NCBI RefSeq assembly: GCF_000730625.1
Contig: NZ_BBIT01000023.1
Coordinates: 1 to 64,000 of the forward strand
Length of the DNA stretch: 64,000 nucleotides
Reading direction: 5' to 3'
Origin: Pseudomonas oryzihabitans NBRC 102199
GTDB lineage: Bacteria > Pseudomonadota > Gammaproteobacteria > Pseudomonadales > Pseudomonadaceae
The translations under genes were made by a program, and so were the position numbers. The notes beneath the pieces are model-generated. The model saw only the letters and a list, made by a program, of their open reading frames with translations, was not told the DNA's origin and searched no databases. Below, one piece after another: positions 48,054-57,022 of this stretch (the first letter of the stretch is position 1; every line of letters starts with the position of its first letter).

Positions 48054-49073
48054 TCATCCGCAGATCATGCCGCCGCGGTGGTGCACCCGGTCCTTGCCGG
48101 CGCGCTTGGCCTGATAGAGCTCGCCATCGGCCTGCTTGAGCAGATCCGAGGGCTGATAGCCCGGGGCGAGGCGCGCCACCCCGGCACTGAAGGAAAAACA
48201 GCTGCCGGTGCGGGTGTTGCTGCGGATATCGTCCAGCAGCGCCTGCAGCCGCTGCGCCAGCTGGCGCTCGTCCTCGGGCTTGAGCAGCACACCAAACTCC
48301 TCGCCGCCCAGGCGCCCGAAGCGTCCATCGGGGAAATGCCGACCGAGGATGGTCGCAGTTTCCTTGAGCACCTGATCGCCCACGTCGTGGCCGAATCTGT
48401 CGTTGATCCGCTTGAAGTCATCGATGTCGAGCATGACGAAATACCAGGATGGCGAGCCATCCCGGCAGACCTGCTCCATGTCCAGCATCAGCGCCCTGCG
48501 GTTGCTGATCCCGGTGAGGGCATCGGTTTCCGCCTGCAGCCGATAGCGTTCCTTGAGTTCCAGGGTGCTGGCGACGATGCGTACGAAGGTGGCATTGAGC
48601 AGCAGCCCCAGTGCCAGGCTGGCCCCCAGCATCACCCAGAACAGCGGCAGGGCCGCTGCGGTGATGTTGTCCAGTTCGCCATAGAACAGCAGCAGCCAGA
48701 CCGCGCAGGCGGCGATGCCGTAGTCGAGCACATGGGAAAACAGAATGGTCGAGCCGAGGATGATGACGATGGCCATGGGGATCATCCAGGCATAGCCGGC
48801 CTCGCCCATGCCCAGGATCTGGAAGCGGAAGGCCAGGGCCTCGAACAGCACGAACACCAGGGCGAACAGGCGCCAGACGGCAAAGCGCCGGGCGGTGGTC
48901 ATGGCCAGGCAGGAGCCGATCATGCCGGCGAAGGCCAGCCAGCCCCAGGCCGGCACCCCGGCGGTCAGGAAGGGGTTGATCAGCACGCTGATCAACCAGC
49001 CCAGGATGCCGGTGCTCTGCGCCAGCACATTGGGTAGTTGCAGCATCTGGCGAATGTGAGTCTGGTAAGTCAT
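48054..49073 (-). CDS. Membrane-anchored diguanylate cyclase (GGEEF)
   Basis: A 339-residue protein with about five to six membrane helices in the first 165 residues, a short coiled linker and a GGDEF domain with motif GGEEF (256-260). The I-site arginine/aspartate pair is absent (FPDG in its place), so product feedback may be lacking. The sensory input is probably within the membrane helices. It ends 27 bases from the end of the other diguanylate cyclase gene. Confidence 0.9.
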   Translation of the reverse strand: MTYQTHIRQMLQLPNVLAQSTGILGWLISVLINPFLTAGVPAWGWLAFAGMIGSCLAMTTARRFAVWRLFALVFVLFEALAFRFQILGMGEAGYAWMIPMAIVIILGSTILFSHVLDYGIAACAVWLLLFYGELDNITAAALPLFWVMLGASLALGLLLNATFVRIVASTLELKERYRLQAETDALTGISNRRALMLDMEQVCRDGSPSWYFVMLDIDDFKRINDRFGHDVGDQVLKETATILGRHFPDGRFGRLGGEEFGVLLKPEDERQLAQRLQALLDDIRSNTRTGSCFSFSAGVARLAPGYQPSDLLKQADGELYQAKRAGKDRVHHRGGMICG

Positions 49074-49417
49074 TGCACAACTCGAACGCCAAATTTAGTG
49101 GCCAACTGATATCACCTGATGCTATCCCATTCGTGGCCCGTCGTCGGCGGAAAGCGGACTCAAGAAAGACAATAGACGTCTGATCATCGCTTCGCCTTGG
49201 ACAAGACCGCATAGGACCACGGCCGCACGCGAACCAGGCAAACGGACGGCGGCGAAATGACGCCACCGGTCAGCTCGCCCTGCAAACCGGCTCGCCCGGC
49301 CCGCTAAGCTCTTCGCTCGCGGATCTTCGACTAGGCTTGGCAGTGCCCAGGCCGTCGTTCATGCTTTCGACGACTCATCAGCTCCCACCATCGGTAAAGA
49401 ACCAACCAGGCGCCATC
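49074..49417. other. Gap between divergent GGDEF and HDOD genes
   Basis: A 344-base gap with no convincing gene on either strand. It should contain the promoters of both flanking genes, but no clear operator, repeat or hairpin stands out. Confidence 0.4.
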
Positions 49418-50227
49418 ATGGAAATCGATGCTCTGTTCGATCACCTGCATACCCTTCCCAGCATTCCCAAGGTGGCTCAGGAGCTGATCCAGCAGTTCGA
49501 CGATCCCGACAGCAGCATCGAAGACGTCGCCCGCAATCTGGCGCTGGATCCGGTGCTTTCCGCCAAGGTCCTGCGCCTGGCCAACTCGGTGCGCTTTCGC
49601 GGCGTGCGCCCCTCGACCAGCATCGAAGGCGCGGCCATCCGCCTGGGCTTCGATGCCCTGCGCACCCTGGTCCTGGCTTCGGCGGTGACCGCCGCCTTCC
49701 GCCACAACCCCAGCTTCGATCCGCGGGATTTCTGGCAGCACAGCTTCGACGTGGCCAGCATCTGCCGCGTCCTCGCCCGCCAGGCCGGTGCCGATGCCGA
49801 GACCGCCTTCACCTGCGGCATGCTGCACAGCATCGGCGAGCTGCTGATCAGGACGGCGGCGCCCGATATCGCCGTGCGCATCGACGCCGAGCAGCGCGCC
49901 CCGGTGCCCGCCGAGCAGGCCATCGGCTTCGGCTATCCGGAGGTGGGCGCCGAGCTGGCCCGTCGCTGGCAACTGCCGGTGGTGATCCAGCATGCCATCG
50001 CCTACCAGCTGCACCCCCAGGATGCGCCGGAGGATTCCACCCAGGCGCGCATGGTCGCCCAGGCGCGATTGGTGTCCTTTGTCCTGCGTCGTCATGGCGG
50101 CATCAACGACCAGGCCAAGGCGGCCCTGGCCAATCCCCTGCTGGAAGGCGTGGATCTGGAGCTGCTGCTGGGCGAGCTGCCCGAGGTCATAGAGGCGGAC
50201 AAGGCCTTCGGTACCCTGATCAACTGA
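49418..50227 (+). CDS. HDOD-domain protein
   Basis: A 269-residue protein made almost entirely of an HDOD domain (LHTLPSIPKVAQELIQQFDDPDSSIEDVARNLALDPVLSAKVLRLANS), ending with a helical tail. HDOD proteins lack the catalytic HD pair and act as signalling or scaffold proteins near c-di-GMP and chemotaxis systems. The ATG gives the usual family N-terminus; 27 more codons upstream are open but unlike the family. Confidence 0.88.
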   Translation: MEIDALFDHLHTLPSIPKVAQELIQQFDDPDSSIEDVARNLALDPVLSAKVLRLANSVRFRGVRPSTSIEGAAIRLGFDALRTLVLASAVTAAFRHNPSFDPRDFWQHSFDVASICRVLARQAGADAETAFTCGMLHSIGELLIRTAAPDIAVRIDAEQRAPVPAEQAIGFGYPEVGAELARRWQLPVVIQHAIAYQLHPQDAPEDSTQARMVAQARLVSFVLRRHGGINDQAKAALANPLLEGVDLELLLGELPEVIEADKAFGTLIN

Positions 50228-50351
50228 CCGGCCGTCCCTTGCCGGGCCAGCGCCACCGCCTGGATCACAAATCTGCCAGCCGGTCATGGCAAAAGTCGAA
50301 CGGGTACCGCAAGAATCGGTCGAAGCGTTATAGCTGACAGGAGTGATTGCG

Positions 50352-50624
50352 ATGGCCGAGCCGCTGAAGTTCACGGATGCGAACACCATTATCAAGGGCG
50401 CTTTTCAACCGATGCTGTGCGCCATGACCGCCCAGGATCCGGCGACCTTCAACGTCGAGGTCTATGCGCCCAACGGCACGGCGCTCCTGCAACGCCGCAT
50501 CGCCCGGGTCGATCTGCTGGACAACTCCCTGCTGGAAGCCTTCATCTGCGACAGTCGCGCCCGTATCGAGCGGGCAACCCATGAGCGACTCGACTGGCAG
50601 GTACGCTACACCCGCGCCTCCTGA
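50352..50624 (+). CDS. Hypothetical protein (90 aa)
   Basis: A 90-residue soluble protein with a good AGGAG about eight bases before its ATG. Beta-rich start (FNVEVYAPNGTALLQRRIARVDLLDN) then a helical, charged tail (RIERATHERLDWQVRY). No signal peptide. Family unknown to me. It is followed by an intrinsic terminator. Confidence 0.7.
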   Translation: MAEPLKFTDANTIIKGAFQPMLCAMTAQDPATFNVEVYAPNGTALLQRRIARVDLLDNSLLEAFICDSRARIERATHERLDWQVRYTRAS

Positions 50625-50657
50625 AACCGCTTCCTGCGGTCAGATGCCAACCAGCCC

Positions 50658-50681
50658 AAAGGCGCCCCGAGAGGCGCCTTT
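50658..50681. terminator. Bidirectional intrinsic terminator
   Basis: A 9-bp stem (AAAGGCGCC / GGCGCCTTT) with a six-base loop and flanking A/T runs, between the convergent genes ending at 50624 and 50692. Confidence 0.85.
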
Positions 50682-50691
50682 TGCTTGACCC

Positions 50692-50946
50692 TCAATCGTT
50701 GAGTACGCGCTTCTGCTGACTGCCCTGGGCCTTGGTGGCCGGGGTCTTGTCGACCTTCTTCTGGGTCGAGGGCGTGGCGCTGGAGGTGTCGTCCGCGCTG
50801 TCCCTGTTGCTGGTGTTGGAGCTGCCCGGCGCGCCGATGCCGTTGCCGGTCACCCCGGCGTCGTTGTTGTTGCTGGCGGCCAGGCTGGGACCGGCCACCA
50901 GGGCCAGGGCAGCGCTCAGGGCAAGGATCAGCGGGGTCTTGCGCAT
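50692..50946 (-). CDS. Small secreted hypothetical protein (84 aa)
   Basis: An 84-residue protein with a clear Sec signal peptide (MRKTPLILALSAALALVAGPSLA, cut near SLA-AS) and a low-complexity mature part rich in Ser, Asn, Thr, Asp and Lys (NTSNRDSADDTSS). It is probably a disordered periplasmic or secreted protein. GGAGG lies upstream of the ATG. Family unknown. Confidence 0.7.
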   Translation of the reverse strand: MRKTPLILALSAALALVAGPSLAASNNNDAGVTGNGIGAPGSSNTSNRDSADDTSSATPSTQKKVDKTPATKAQGSQQKRVLND

Positions 50947-51098
50947 CTTGGTGTCCTCCGGCCGCGAAAGGAAGGGTGTCGCGGGCTGCACCCTGCTGGT
51001 TAGGCCAAAGGCCGGGCCAAGCGTTCCCACCTTCCTATAGACTAATGGCCATCCCCGCCGTACCTCGACAGGTGCGGCCGCCGCGTTCAGGAGTTGCC

Positions 51099-51866
51099 GT
51101 GAAGCACCGTTACCTCATCGTCGATCGCACCGCGCTCGATACCCCCGCGCTGTTCGACTATCTGGCCGAGGCGCCGCAGCACCGCGTCATCGTTTCCGGC
51201 GGCACGGCCGAGCAACTGTTCGCGGCGGAGCTCTGGCCGCGCCTGCGCGAACGCCTGGCGCCCCACGCCGAGCGCTTCTTCTTCGCCGATTCCAGCGGTC
51301 CGCTGCTGCAGGCCGAACTGGAAGGCCGCAAGCCCGGTCTGCTGGATCGCGAACTGACCCTGGCCTTCAAGCAGGCGGTGACCGCCGATGCCGAGGACGA
51401 CCGCGTGCTGACCCGCATTCGCCGCGAATTGCTCGACACCGATGACGACTACCAGGCCAACCGCCGCATCTTCCTCAACAGCCTGCTCGGCCAGATGCGC
51501 CGCGCCCTGCCGGCGGGTGCCGTGACCGCCGGCAACTGGCAGGACGCCGTCCGCCAGGCCATCGCCGCCGCCCAGCAGGGCCTGGCCAAGGGCTTCGCCC
51601 CCGGGCTGGCCGATGCCCCCTTCAAGGTCTTTCTCAAGGCCTATCCGCTGGCGGCGCGCTATGTCGCCCAGCTCGCCGTGCTGCTGATCACCGCCGGGCG
51701 CCAGGAGAACGACGTTCTCATCGATCGCTTCGTCGCCCAGGATCCGGCGCTGGTCGCCACCCTGTTCGACGGCCTGCTGACCGAAGACGATGACCAGCGC
51801 CAGGCCTACACCGCCCTCAAGCGCACCCTGGATGCCCTGGGGACCGGTGGCCAGGCGCTGCACTGA
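51099..51866 (+). CDS. Hypothetical protein (255 aa)
   Basis: A 255-residue cytosolic-looking protein. GTG start with AGGAG six bases upstream. It is Arg/Asp/Leu rich and predicted mostly helical, with an early alpha/beta patch (YLIVDRTALDTPALFDYLAEAPQHRVIVSGG). No known motif found. It ends four bases before the stop of the convergent sirtuin gene. Confidence 0.65.
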   Translation: MKHRYLIVDRTALDTPALFDYLAEAPQHRVIVSGGTAEQLFAAELWPRLRERLAPHAERFFFADSSGPLLQAELEGRKPGLLDRELTLAFKQAVTADAEDDRVLTRIRRELLDTDDDYQANRRIFLNSLLGQMRRALPAGAVTAGNWQDAVRQAIAAAQQGLAKGFAPGLADAPFKVFLKAYPLAARYVAQLAVLLITAGRQENDVLIDRFVAQDPALVATLFDGLLTEDDDQRQAYTALKRTLDALGTGGQALH

Positions 51867-51870
51867 GGGT

Positions 51871-52644
51871 CTAGAGGCGCTCCAGCAGCGCCGGCAGGAT
51901 CACCCCGGCCGCGCCCAGCAGTTGCCAGTCATGGCTGAAGTCCACCGCCGGCTGCGGATCGATGCGGACCACCGTGGCGCCCTGCTGGCGCGCCACCCCT
52001 GGCAGACTGGCCGCCGGCTGCACCAGGCCGGAGGTGCCGACCACCAGGCAGAGGTCGCAACGCTCGGCCAGGGCCCAGGCGCTGGCCAGGGCCTCTTCCG
52101 GTAGCGACTCGCCGAACCAGACCACGCCCGGCCGGGCCAGGCCGCCGCAGGCGGGACAGCGCGGCGGCGCCACGAGCTGCTCCGCCGCTTCCGGCAACGC
52201 CGGCGCCGTCAGCGGTCGCGCGCACTCGAAGCAGCGCGGCGCGTGCAGGCTGCCGTGCAGATGGATCACCGCGCGACTGCCCGCGCGCTCGTGCAGGTCG
52301 TCGACATTCTGGGTAACCAGGTGCAAGCGGCCGTGCCTGTCGCCCCACTGCGCCAGGGCGCGGTGGGCCGGGTTGGGCTGGGCGGCCAGCACCTGGGCGC
52401 GGCGCCCCTCGTACCAGCTCCAGACCCGCACCGGATCCTCGATAAAGGCCTTGGCGGTGGCCAGTTGCGCCGGGTCGAAGCGCGCCCAGAGCCCGGTCAG
52501 GGCTTCGCGAAAGGTGGCGATGCCGCTTTCCGCCGACACGCCGGCACCGGTCAGGACCAGCACCTCGTCGGCCTGGCGCAGGCGGTCGAGCAACACCGCC
52601 GGCAAGGCGGCGAGACCGCTTCGACAATCGATGGGATCGGGCAT
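51871..52644 (-). CDS. Sir2-family NAD-dependent deacylase (class III-like)
   Basis: A 257-residue sirtuin. NAD motif GAGVSAESGI (33-42), TQNVD (111-115), catalytic H130 (LHG) and four zinc cysteines (C138, C141, C163, C166). The pocket residues Y78 and R81 (SWYEGRR) are the Y-x-x-R pair of class III enzymes that remove succinyl or malonyl groups (CobB/SIRT5-like), so desuccinylase activity is likely. ATG at 52644 chosen; ten upstream codons are also open. Confidence 0.9.
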   Translation of the reverse strand: MPDPIDCRSGLAALPAVLLDRLRQADEVLVLTGAGVSAESGIATFREALTGLWARFDPAQLATAKAFIEDPVRVWSWYEGRRAQVLAAQPNPAHRALAQWGDRHGRLHLVTQNVDDLHERAGSRAVIHLHGSLHAPRCFECARPLTAPALPEAAEQLVAPPRCPACGGLARPGVVWFGESLPEEALASAWALAERCDLCLVVGTSGLVQPAASLPGVARQQGATVVRIDPQPAVDFSHDWQLLGAAGVILPALLERL

Positions 52645-52767
52645 GGATGCGTTCACTCCTGACATCTGCGGCAAAACAACAGGGTCTTGCGGACCGCGAA
52701 AAAGGCCAGAAGTGTGACGCTACTCGACGGATGGTGAGTCCACTCATCGTTTTCCGGGGAACTGAGG

Positions 52768-52795
52768 TTCACCCTTTTCGCCACAGGCCGATAAT
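52768..52795 (+). promoter_or_regulatory. Possible sigma-70 promoter for the FtsH-like gene
   Basis: TTCACC (52768-52773) and GATAAT (52790-52795), 16 bases apart, in the 196-base gap upstream of the FtsH-like gene. No heat-shock (sigma-32) promoter was seen. Confidence 0.4.
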
Positions 52796-52840
52796 CCGGG
52801 AGTCCGCGTCCGATGTCGCTCCGACCCTAACGGTATGTGA

Positions 52841-54769
52841 ATGAAGAAGTCCGTCGTTTCCAAGTATCCGCGCCTGCTCGTCGCCGGCGCTCTGGCCCTC
52901 GTCACCGTCCTCGGCCTGGCCAGCTGGCTGTGGCTCAAGCCCGCCACGCCGGCCCCGACCGCCACCGCCATGCTCGCCAGCGTGCAGCAGGCGCCCGAAC
53001 ACTGGACCGGGCAGCCACGTGACCTCTCCGTGCTGCTGGCCGATCTGCGCGCCCAGGCCATCAGCGGCGCCGTGATCGGGGATCACACCCTCTACATAGA
53101 CACCACCCGCGGCGAACACTATGCGGTGGCCGACAACGGCGGCCGCATCGCCGATCGCCTGCTGGCCGACTACGCCACCCAGGCCGAGCCGCTGTTCCCG
53201 GTCGCCACCTGGAGCGAATCCGGGCAGCGCCATCCCTGGCTGGACGCCCTGCTGATCAACCTGCCGGGCTATCTGCTCCTGCTGCTGCTCGCCGTGCCCC
53301 TGGCGCTGCGTTTCGCCAGCCCCTTCAAGCTGCACCGCAAGGGCACCGGCATCTCCTTCAAGGACGTGGTCGGCGCCGCCGAAGCCAAGCGGGCGCTGGA
53401 AGACGTCACCACCTGCCTGCGCAATCCCAAGGCCTTCGCCGCCCTGGGTGCCCGTCCGCCCAAGGGTGTGCTGCTGACCGGCGAACCCGGCACCGGCAAG
53501 ACCCAGCTGGCCAAAGCCCTGGCCACCGAGTGCAACGCCCACTTCATCCAGGTGACCGGCAGCGACTTCTCCTCGATGTTCTTCGGGGTCGGCATCCAGA
53601 AGGTCAAGTCGCTGTTCCGCACCGCGCGCAAGAAGGCGCCCTGCATCATCTTCATCGACGAGATCGACGGCATCGGCCGCCGCGCCGAGCAGTCGCGCTC
53701 CAGCGATGCCGAGGCCAACCGCATCATCAACCAGTTCCTCACCGAGCTGGACGGCTTCGACGGCACCAGCGGCGTGCTGGTGCTGGGTGCCACCAACTTC
53801 GCCGATTCCCTGGATCCGGCGCTGCGCCGTGAAGGTCGCTTCGACCGCACCATCGCCGTGCCGCTGCCGAGTCTGGAAGACCGCCGCGCGCTGTTCGAAC
53901 TCTATGCCGGCAAGCTGCCCTGCCAGGGCGAACTGGATCTGGCCGCCCTCTCCCGCGGCACCGTGGGCCTGACCCCGGCGGCCATCGCCTACATCAGCAA
54001 CCACGCCGCCCTGCTGGCCGCTCGCGAGAACGCCAGCGCCGTGACCATGGCCCACTTCGTCGAGGCCATCGAGACCTGCCGCATCGGCGAGCAACCCGTC
54101 GGCGTCACCCCGCTGGGTTCGGCCGAGCGCACCCGCATCGCCGTGCACGAAGCCGGTCATGCCCTGGTCGCCGCGGTGCTCAATGTCGGTCGGGTGGAAA
54201 AGGTCACCCTGCTGCCGCGTGGCCAGGCCCTGGGCGTGACCCTGATCACCCCCACCGAAGACAAGCGCCTGTACCTGAAGTCGGAACTCGAAGGCCGCAT
54301 CCAGATGCTGCTGGCCGGTCGTTGCGCCGAGCAGCTGTATTTCAACGAGGTCTCCTCGGGTGCCGCCCAGGATCTGCAGGAAGCCTCCAAGCTGGCGCTG
54401 TCCATGGTCGCCTCGCTGGGCATGGGTCCGAGCGGCTCGCTGCTCAGCCTGCAGGCCCTGCGCGATGCCGGTATCGAATTCGACGCCGCGCCCAGCATCG
54501 CCGCCGCCGATCAGTTGCTGCACAGCCTGGATCATCGCTGCCTGGCGCTGATCACCGAGCTCAAGCCGGCGCTGGACGACATCACCGACCAGCTGCTGCG
54601 CGACGAGACCATCCCCGGCAGCGCCGTGGCCGAAGCCATCGCCCGCGCCAGCGGCCTGGAAGCCTGCGGCGCCCTCAATCGCGCCCTGGCCTTCGTGCCG
54701 GAGCGTTCGACCGACCCGCGCGCGGGTGACGGCGAACGCAGCATCGCGGCCGCCTTCAAGGGCGAGTGA
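52841..54769 (+). CDS. Divergent FtsH-like AAA+ zinc metalloprotease
   Basis: A 642-residue membrane protease: helix near 12-32, periplasmic domain, helix near 141-157, AAA+ module with Walker A GEPGTGKT (214-221), pore loop F-F-G (247-249) in place of the usual F-V-G, Walker B FIDEID, then protease with HEAGH (436-440) and third ligand D511. The layout equals FtsH but the second-region sequence (SMFFGVGIQKVKSLFRTARKK) is clearly diverged from housekeeping FtsH, so it is likely a second paralogue. No SD stands out. It is followed by a strong terminator. Confidence 0.88.
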   Translation: MKKSVVSKYPRLLVAGALALVTVLGLASWLWLKPATPAPTATAMLASVQQAPEHWTGQPRDLSVLLADLRAQAISGAVIGDHTLYIDTTRGEHYAVADNGGRIADRLLADYATQAEPLFPVATWSESGQRHPWLDALLINLPGYLLLLLLAVPLALRFASPFKLHRKGTGISFKDVVGAAEAKRALEDVTTCLRNPKAFAALGARPPKGVLLTGEPGTGKTQLAKALATECNAHFIQVTGSDFSSMFFGVGIQKVKSLFRTARKKAPCIIFIDEIDGIGRRAEQSRSSDAEANRIINQFLTELDGFDGTSGVLVLGATNFADSLDPALRREGRFDRTIAVPLPSLEDRRALFELYAGKLPCQGELDLAALSRGTVGLTPAAIAYISNHAALLAARENASAVTMAHFVEAIETCRIGEQPVGVTPLGSAERTRIAVHEAGHALVAAVLNVGRVEKVTLLPRGQALGVTLITPTEDKRLYLKSELEGRIQMLLAGRCAEQLYFNEVSSGAAQDLQEASKLALSMVASLGMGPSGSLLSLQALRDAGIEFDAAPSIAAADQLLHSLDHRCLALITELKPALDDITDQLLRDETIPGSAVAEAIARASGLEACGALNRALAFVPERSTDPRAGDGERSIAAAFKGE

Positions 54770-54791
54770 TACCCGCGACGCCTTGCAACGA

Positions 54792-54817
54792 AAAAGCCCC
54801 GGTCCGCCGGGGCTTTT
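54792..54817. terminator. Intrinsic terminator between FtsH-like and QEGLA genes
   Basis: An 11-bp perfect stem (AAAAGCCCCGG / CCGGGGCTTTT) with a four-base loop and A/T flanks. It can stop both convergent transcription units. Confidence 0.9.
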
Positions 54818-54840
54818 CATGTCAGCGCCTGGATAGGCGC

Positions 54841-56139
54841 TCAGAGGATATTGGCGTAGTCCGCCTCGATCCGATCCAGACTCAGGTGGTTGAGGAAGTT
54901 GGAGAAGCACATCCAGGCCGCCAGGGCGTTGAGGTCCTGGAATTGCGCCGGCAGGTACTTGGGCGGTACCACCACGCCTTCGTCCACCAGCTGACGCAGG
55001 ATGCGCATGTCTTCCAGGGTGGTCTTGCCGCAGAACAGCAGCGGGATCTGCTCCAGCTTGCCCTTGCGCACCGCCAGCTGGATGTAGTTGTAGATCAGGA
55101 TGAAGCCCTTCAGATAGGACAGGTCCTTGGTGAAGGGCAGCCCCGTCGGCGTCGAGCCGCGAAACACCCGGCTGGCGTTCTGGTAGCCCGATTCCAGGTC
55201 GTAGCCCTGCTCCTGGAAGAAGCGGAAGACCTCGAGGAAATCGGCGCCGTCCTCGGCCAGGTGGATGGCGCGGGTGCGATTGGTCAGCTTGCGCAGCCGG
55301 GTCGGATAGGAGGCGAAGGCGATCACCTCCATGAGGATCGCCAGGCCTTCCTGGGTCACGGTGGACGACGGCGGGCCCTTGGCCAGAAAGGTGCAGATCG
55401 GCTGGTTCTGGCCATTGAGGGTGGTGCCGACGTGCACCAGGCCTTCATGGACCTCCAGGGCGCGGACGTCACGCTCGTTGAACAGGGCGTCGGCGCGCAC
55501 CTTGATGTAGTCGGCGCCGGCCGCGGCATCGGCGACGATGCCGTCGGACTCGAACACCCGGATGGTGCCTTCCGTCTCGCCGAACACCCGGTTGAGCCGC
55601 GCCTGCAGGATGGGCACGGCGTCCTTGGCGGTCAGGGTCTTGGGTTCGTCTTCCAGGGCGCCGCGATGGGCGATGTTGTCGAGGTAGCTGGACATCATCA
55701 TGCCCAGGTCGGCCAGGGTCGGATCGCCGGCGTGGAAGGCATCCGAGGCCGCGCCATAGAGCTCCTGGGAGATCAGGCCGAAGTCCGGGGTGCCGCGCGC
55801 CTGCAGCATGCGGATCACCATGCGGTATTCGCGGCACATGCGCCTCATGATCTGGCCGACCGGATTGAACTGGCCGAGCTGGCGGGTGACCTCGCGCTCG
55901 ATGCTCTGGAATTCGCCCTTGAGCGCATCGCCGTCGAAGCCTAGCGGGCGCCCCTCGTAGAAGGCGCGATCCACCGCCGGCAGGCGCTTGCCCTTGCCCT
56001 CCAGGAAGCCCTGGCGCACGCCGTCGTCCCACTTCACCGCATCGAGGATGCGGATCGGCGCCTGGGCCGCGACGATGCGATCGGACAGCTGGCGAATGGT
56101 CTGGTGATAGGGATCGAGAAAGGGCTGGCGGGCATTCAT
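54841..56139 (-). CDS. QEGLA-motif protein (DUF1704, MATCAP-like metalloprotease fold)
   Basis: A 432-residue protein annotated in relatives as flavohaemoglobin expression-modulating. It carries QEGLA (263-267) and, 32 residues earlier, H-E-x-x-x-H (H231, E232, H236 in EVHEGLVHVG). This HExxxH zinc motif is shared with the eukaryotic MATCAP tubulin carboxypeptidases, so a peptidase activity is plausible. No flavohaemoglobin (hmp) gene is in this window. Function in bacteria is unproven. Confidence 0.82.
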   Translation of the reverse strand: MNARQPFLDPYHQTIRQLSDRIVAAQAPIRILDAVKWDDGVRQGFLEGKGKRLPAVDRAFYEGRPLGFDGDALKGEFQSIEREVTRQLGQFNPVGQIMRRMCREYRMVIRMLQARGTPDFGLISQELYGAASDAFHAGDPTLADLGMMMSSYLDNIAHRGALEDEPKTLTAKDAVPILQARLNRVFGETEGTIRVFESDGIVADAAAGADYIKVRADALFNERDVRALEVHEGLVHVGTTLNGQNQPICTFLAKGPPSSTVTQEGLAILMEVIAFASYPTRLRKLTNRTRAIHLAEDGADFLEVFRFFQEQGYDLESGYQNASRVFRGSTPTGLPFTKDLSYLKGFILIYNYIQLAVRKGKLEQIPLLFCGKTTLEDMRILRQLVDEGVVVPPKYLPAQFQDLNALAAWMCFSNFLNHLSLDRIEADYANIL

Positions 56140-56266
56140 GACGGCAACCGGGCGACGGGCAAGGCTTCAAGGATGGCCGCTGCATGGGCGTTTGCCTAGG
56201 CTTTGCCACCGAATCTTCCAGGCCGGCGTATCAGCTGCGTGAATACGGCATCTGGACGGCATCGGG

Positions 56267-57022
56267 TTAACCGAACGCCTCCGGCCGCTGGTCCAGCACC
56301 AACATGTGCCCAGGGTAGTGGGAGATGCAGTAGGCGCTTCGCAGCTGAGGCAGGACCTGCTGCGGCGTTACCCCGCACGCCCAGAACACCGGCACGTCGT
56401 CCGGGGCCATGGGCGGTACCACGCCAAAATCTGGCGCCTGCAGGTCGGTGATGCCGAGCGCCTCAGGATTGCCGATGTGCACAGGCGCGCCATGCCCGCT
56501 GGGATAGCGCGCGGTCACCTGAACGGCCTGACTGACCAGCGTGGGGGGTACCGGTCGCATGCTCACCACCAGCGTTCCGCCCAGCGCGCCAGCCGGTGCA
56601 TTGGGCAGCGTGGTGGTGTAGACCGGCGGTGCCGCGCTGCTGACCTCGATACCCGCGCGGCGCAACGGCGCGTCGAAGGTGTGGCTGCAGCCGAGCAGGA
56701 TGAGCACGGAATCCTCCCGCCAGTAGGCTTCGATGTCCGTGGGCTCAGCCACCAGGTGGCCATGCTGCCAAACGCGATACCGCGGCAGCATGGTTCGGAT
56801 ATCAATGGCCGCCCCGGGCAAGGGCACCCAAGGATCCCCGGCATCGCCCACCGCCAGAATCGGACAGGCCTTAGGGTTGCGCAGACAGAACAGCAGCAGC
56901 GCATAGGCCTGAGCCTGCGGCACGATCACCAGGTTGGCCTGCTGGTAGTCATCGAGCATGCCGGCGGTGGGAGTGGTCCATTCGCCCCGGGCAATCTGTG
57001 AGCGCAACTCGGCCGGCGTCAC
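56267..57022 (-). CDS. DUF1445 putative hydro-lyase (D-glutamate cyclase-like)
   Basis: A 251-residue protein of the DUF1445 putative hydro-lyase family; related proteins include D-glutamate cyclase, which makes 5-oxo-D-proline. GTG start has GGAGG seven bases upstream and overlaps the MFS stop (GTGA), so it is coupled. Conserved blocks: TYHLLGCSHTF-like (ILLGCSHTFDAPLRRAG) and HIGNPEALGI, CGVTPQ and HYPGHMLVLD. Its neighbours encode 5-oxoprolinase subunits, which fits the cyclase link. Confidence 0.8.
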   Translation of the reverse strand: MTPAELRSQIARGEWTTPTAGMLDDYQQANLVIVPQAQAYALLLFCLRNPKACPILAVGDAGDPWVPLPGAAIDIRTMLPRYRVWQHGHLVAEPTDIEAYWREDSVLILLGCSHTFDAPLRRAGIEVSSAAPPVYTTTLPNAPAGALGGTLVVSMRPVPPTLVSQAVQVTARYPSGHGAPVHIGNPEALGITDLQAPDFGVVPPMAPDDVPVFWACGVTPQQVLPQLRSAYCISHYPGHMLVLDQRPEAFG

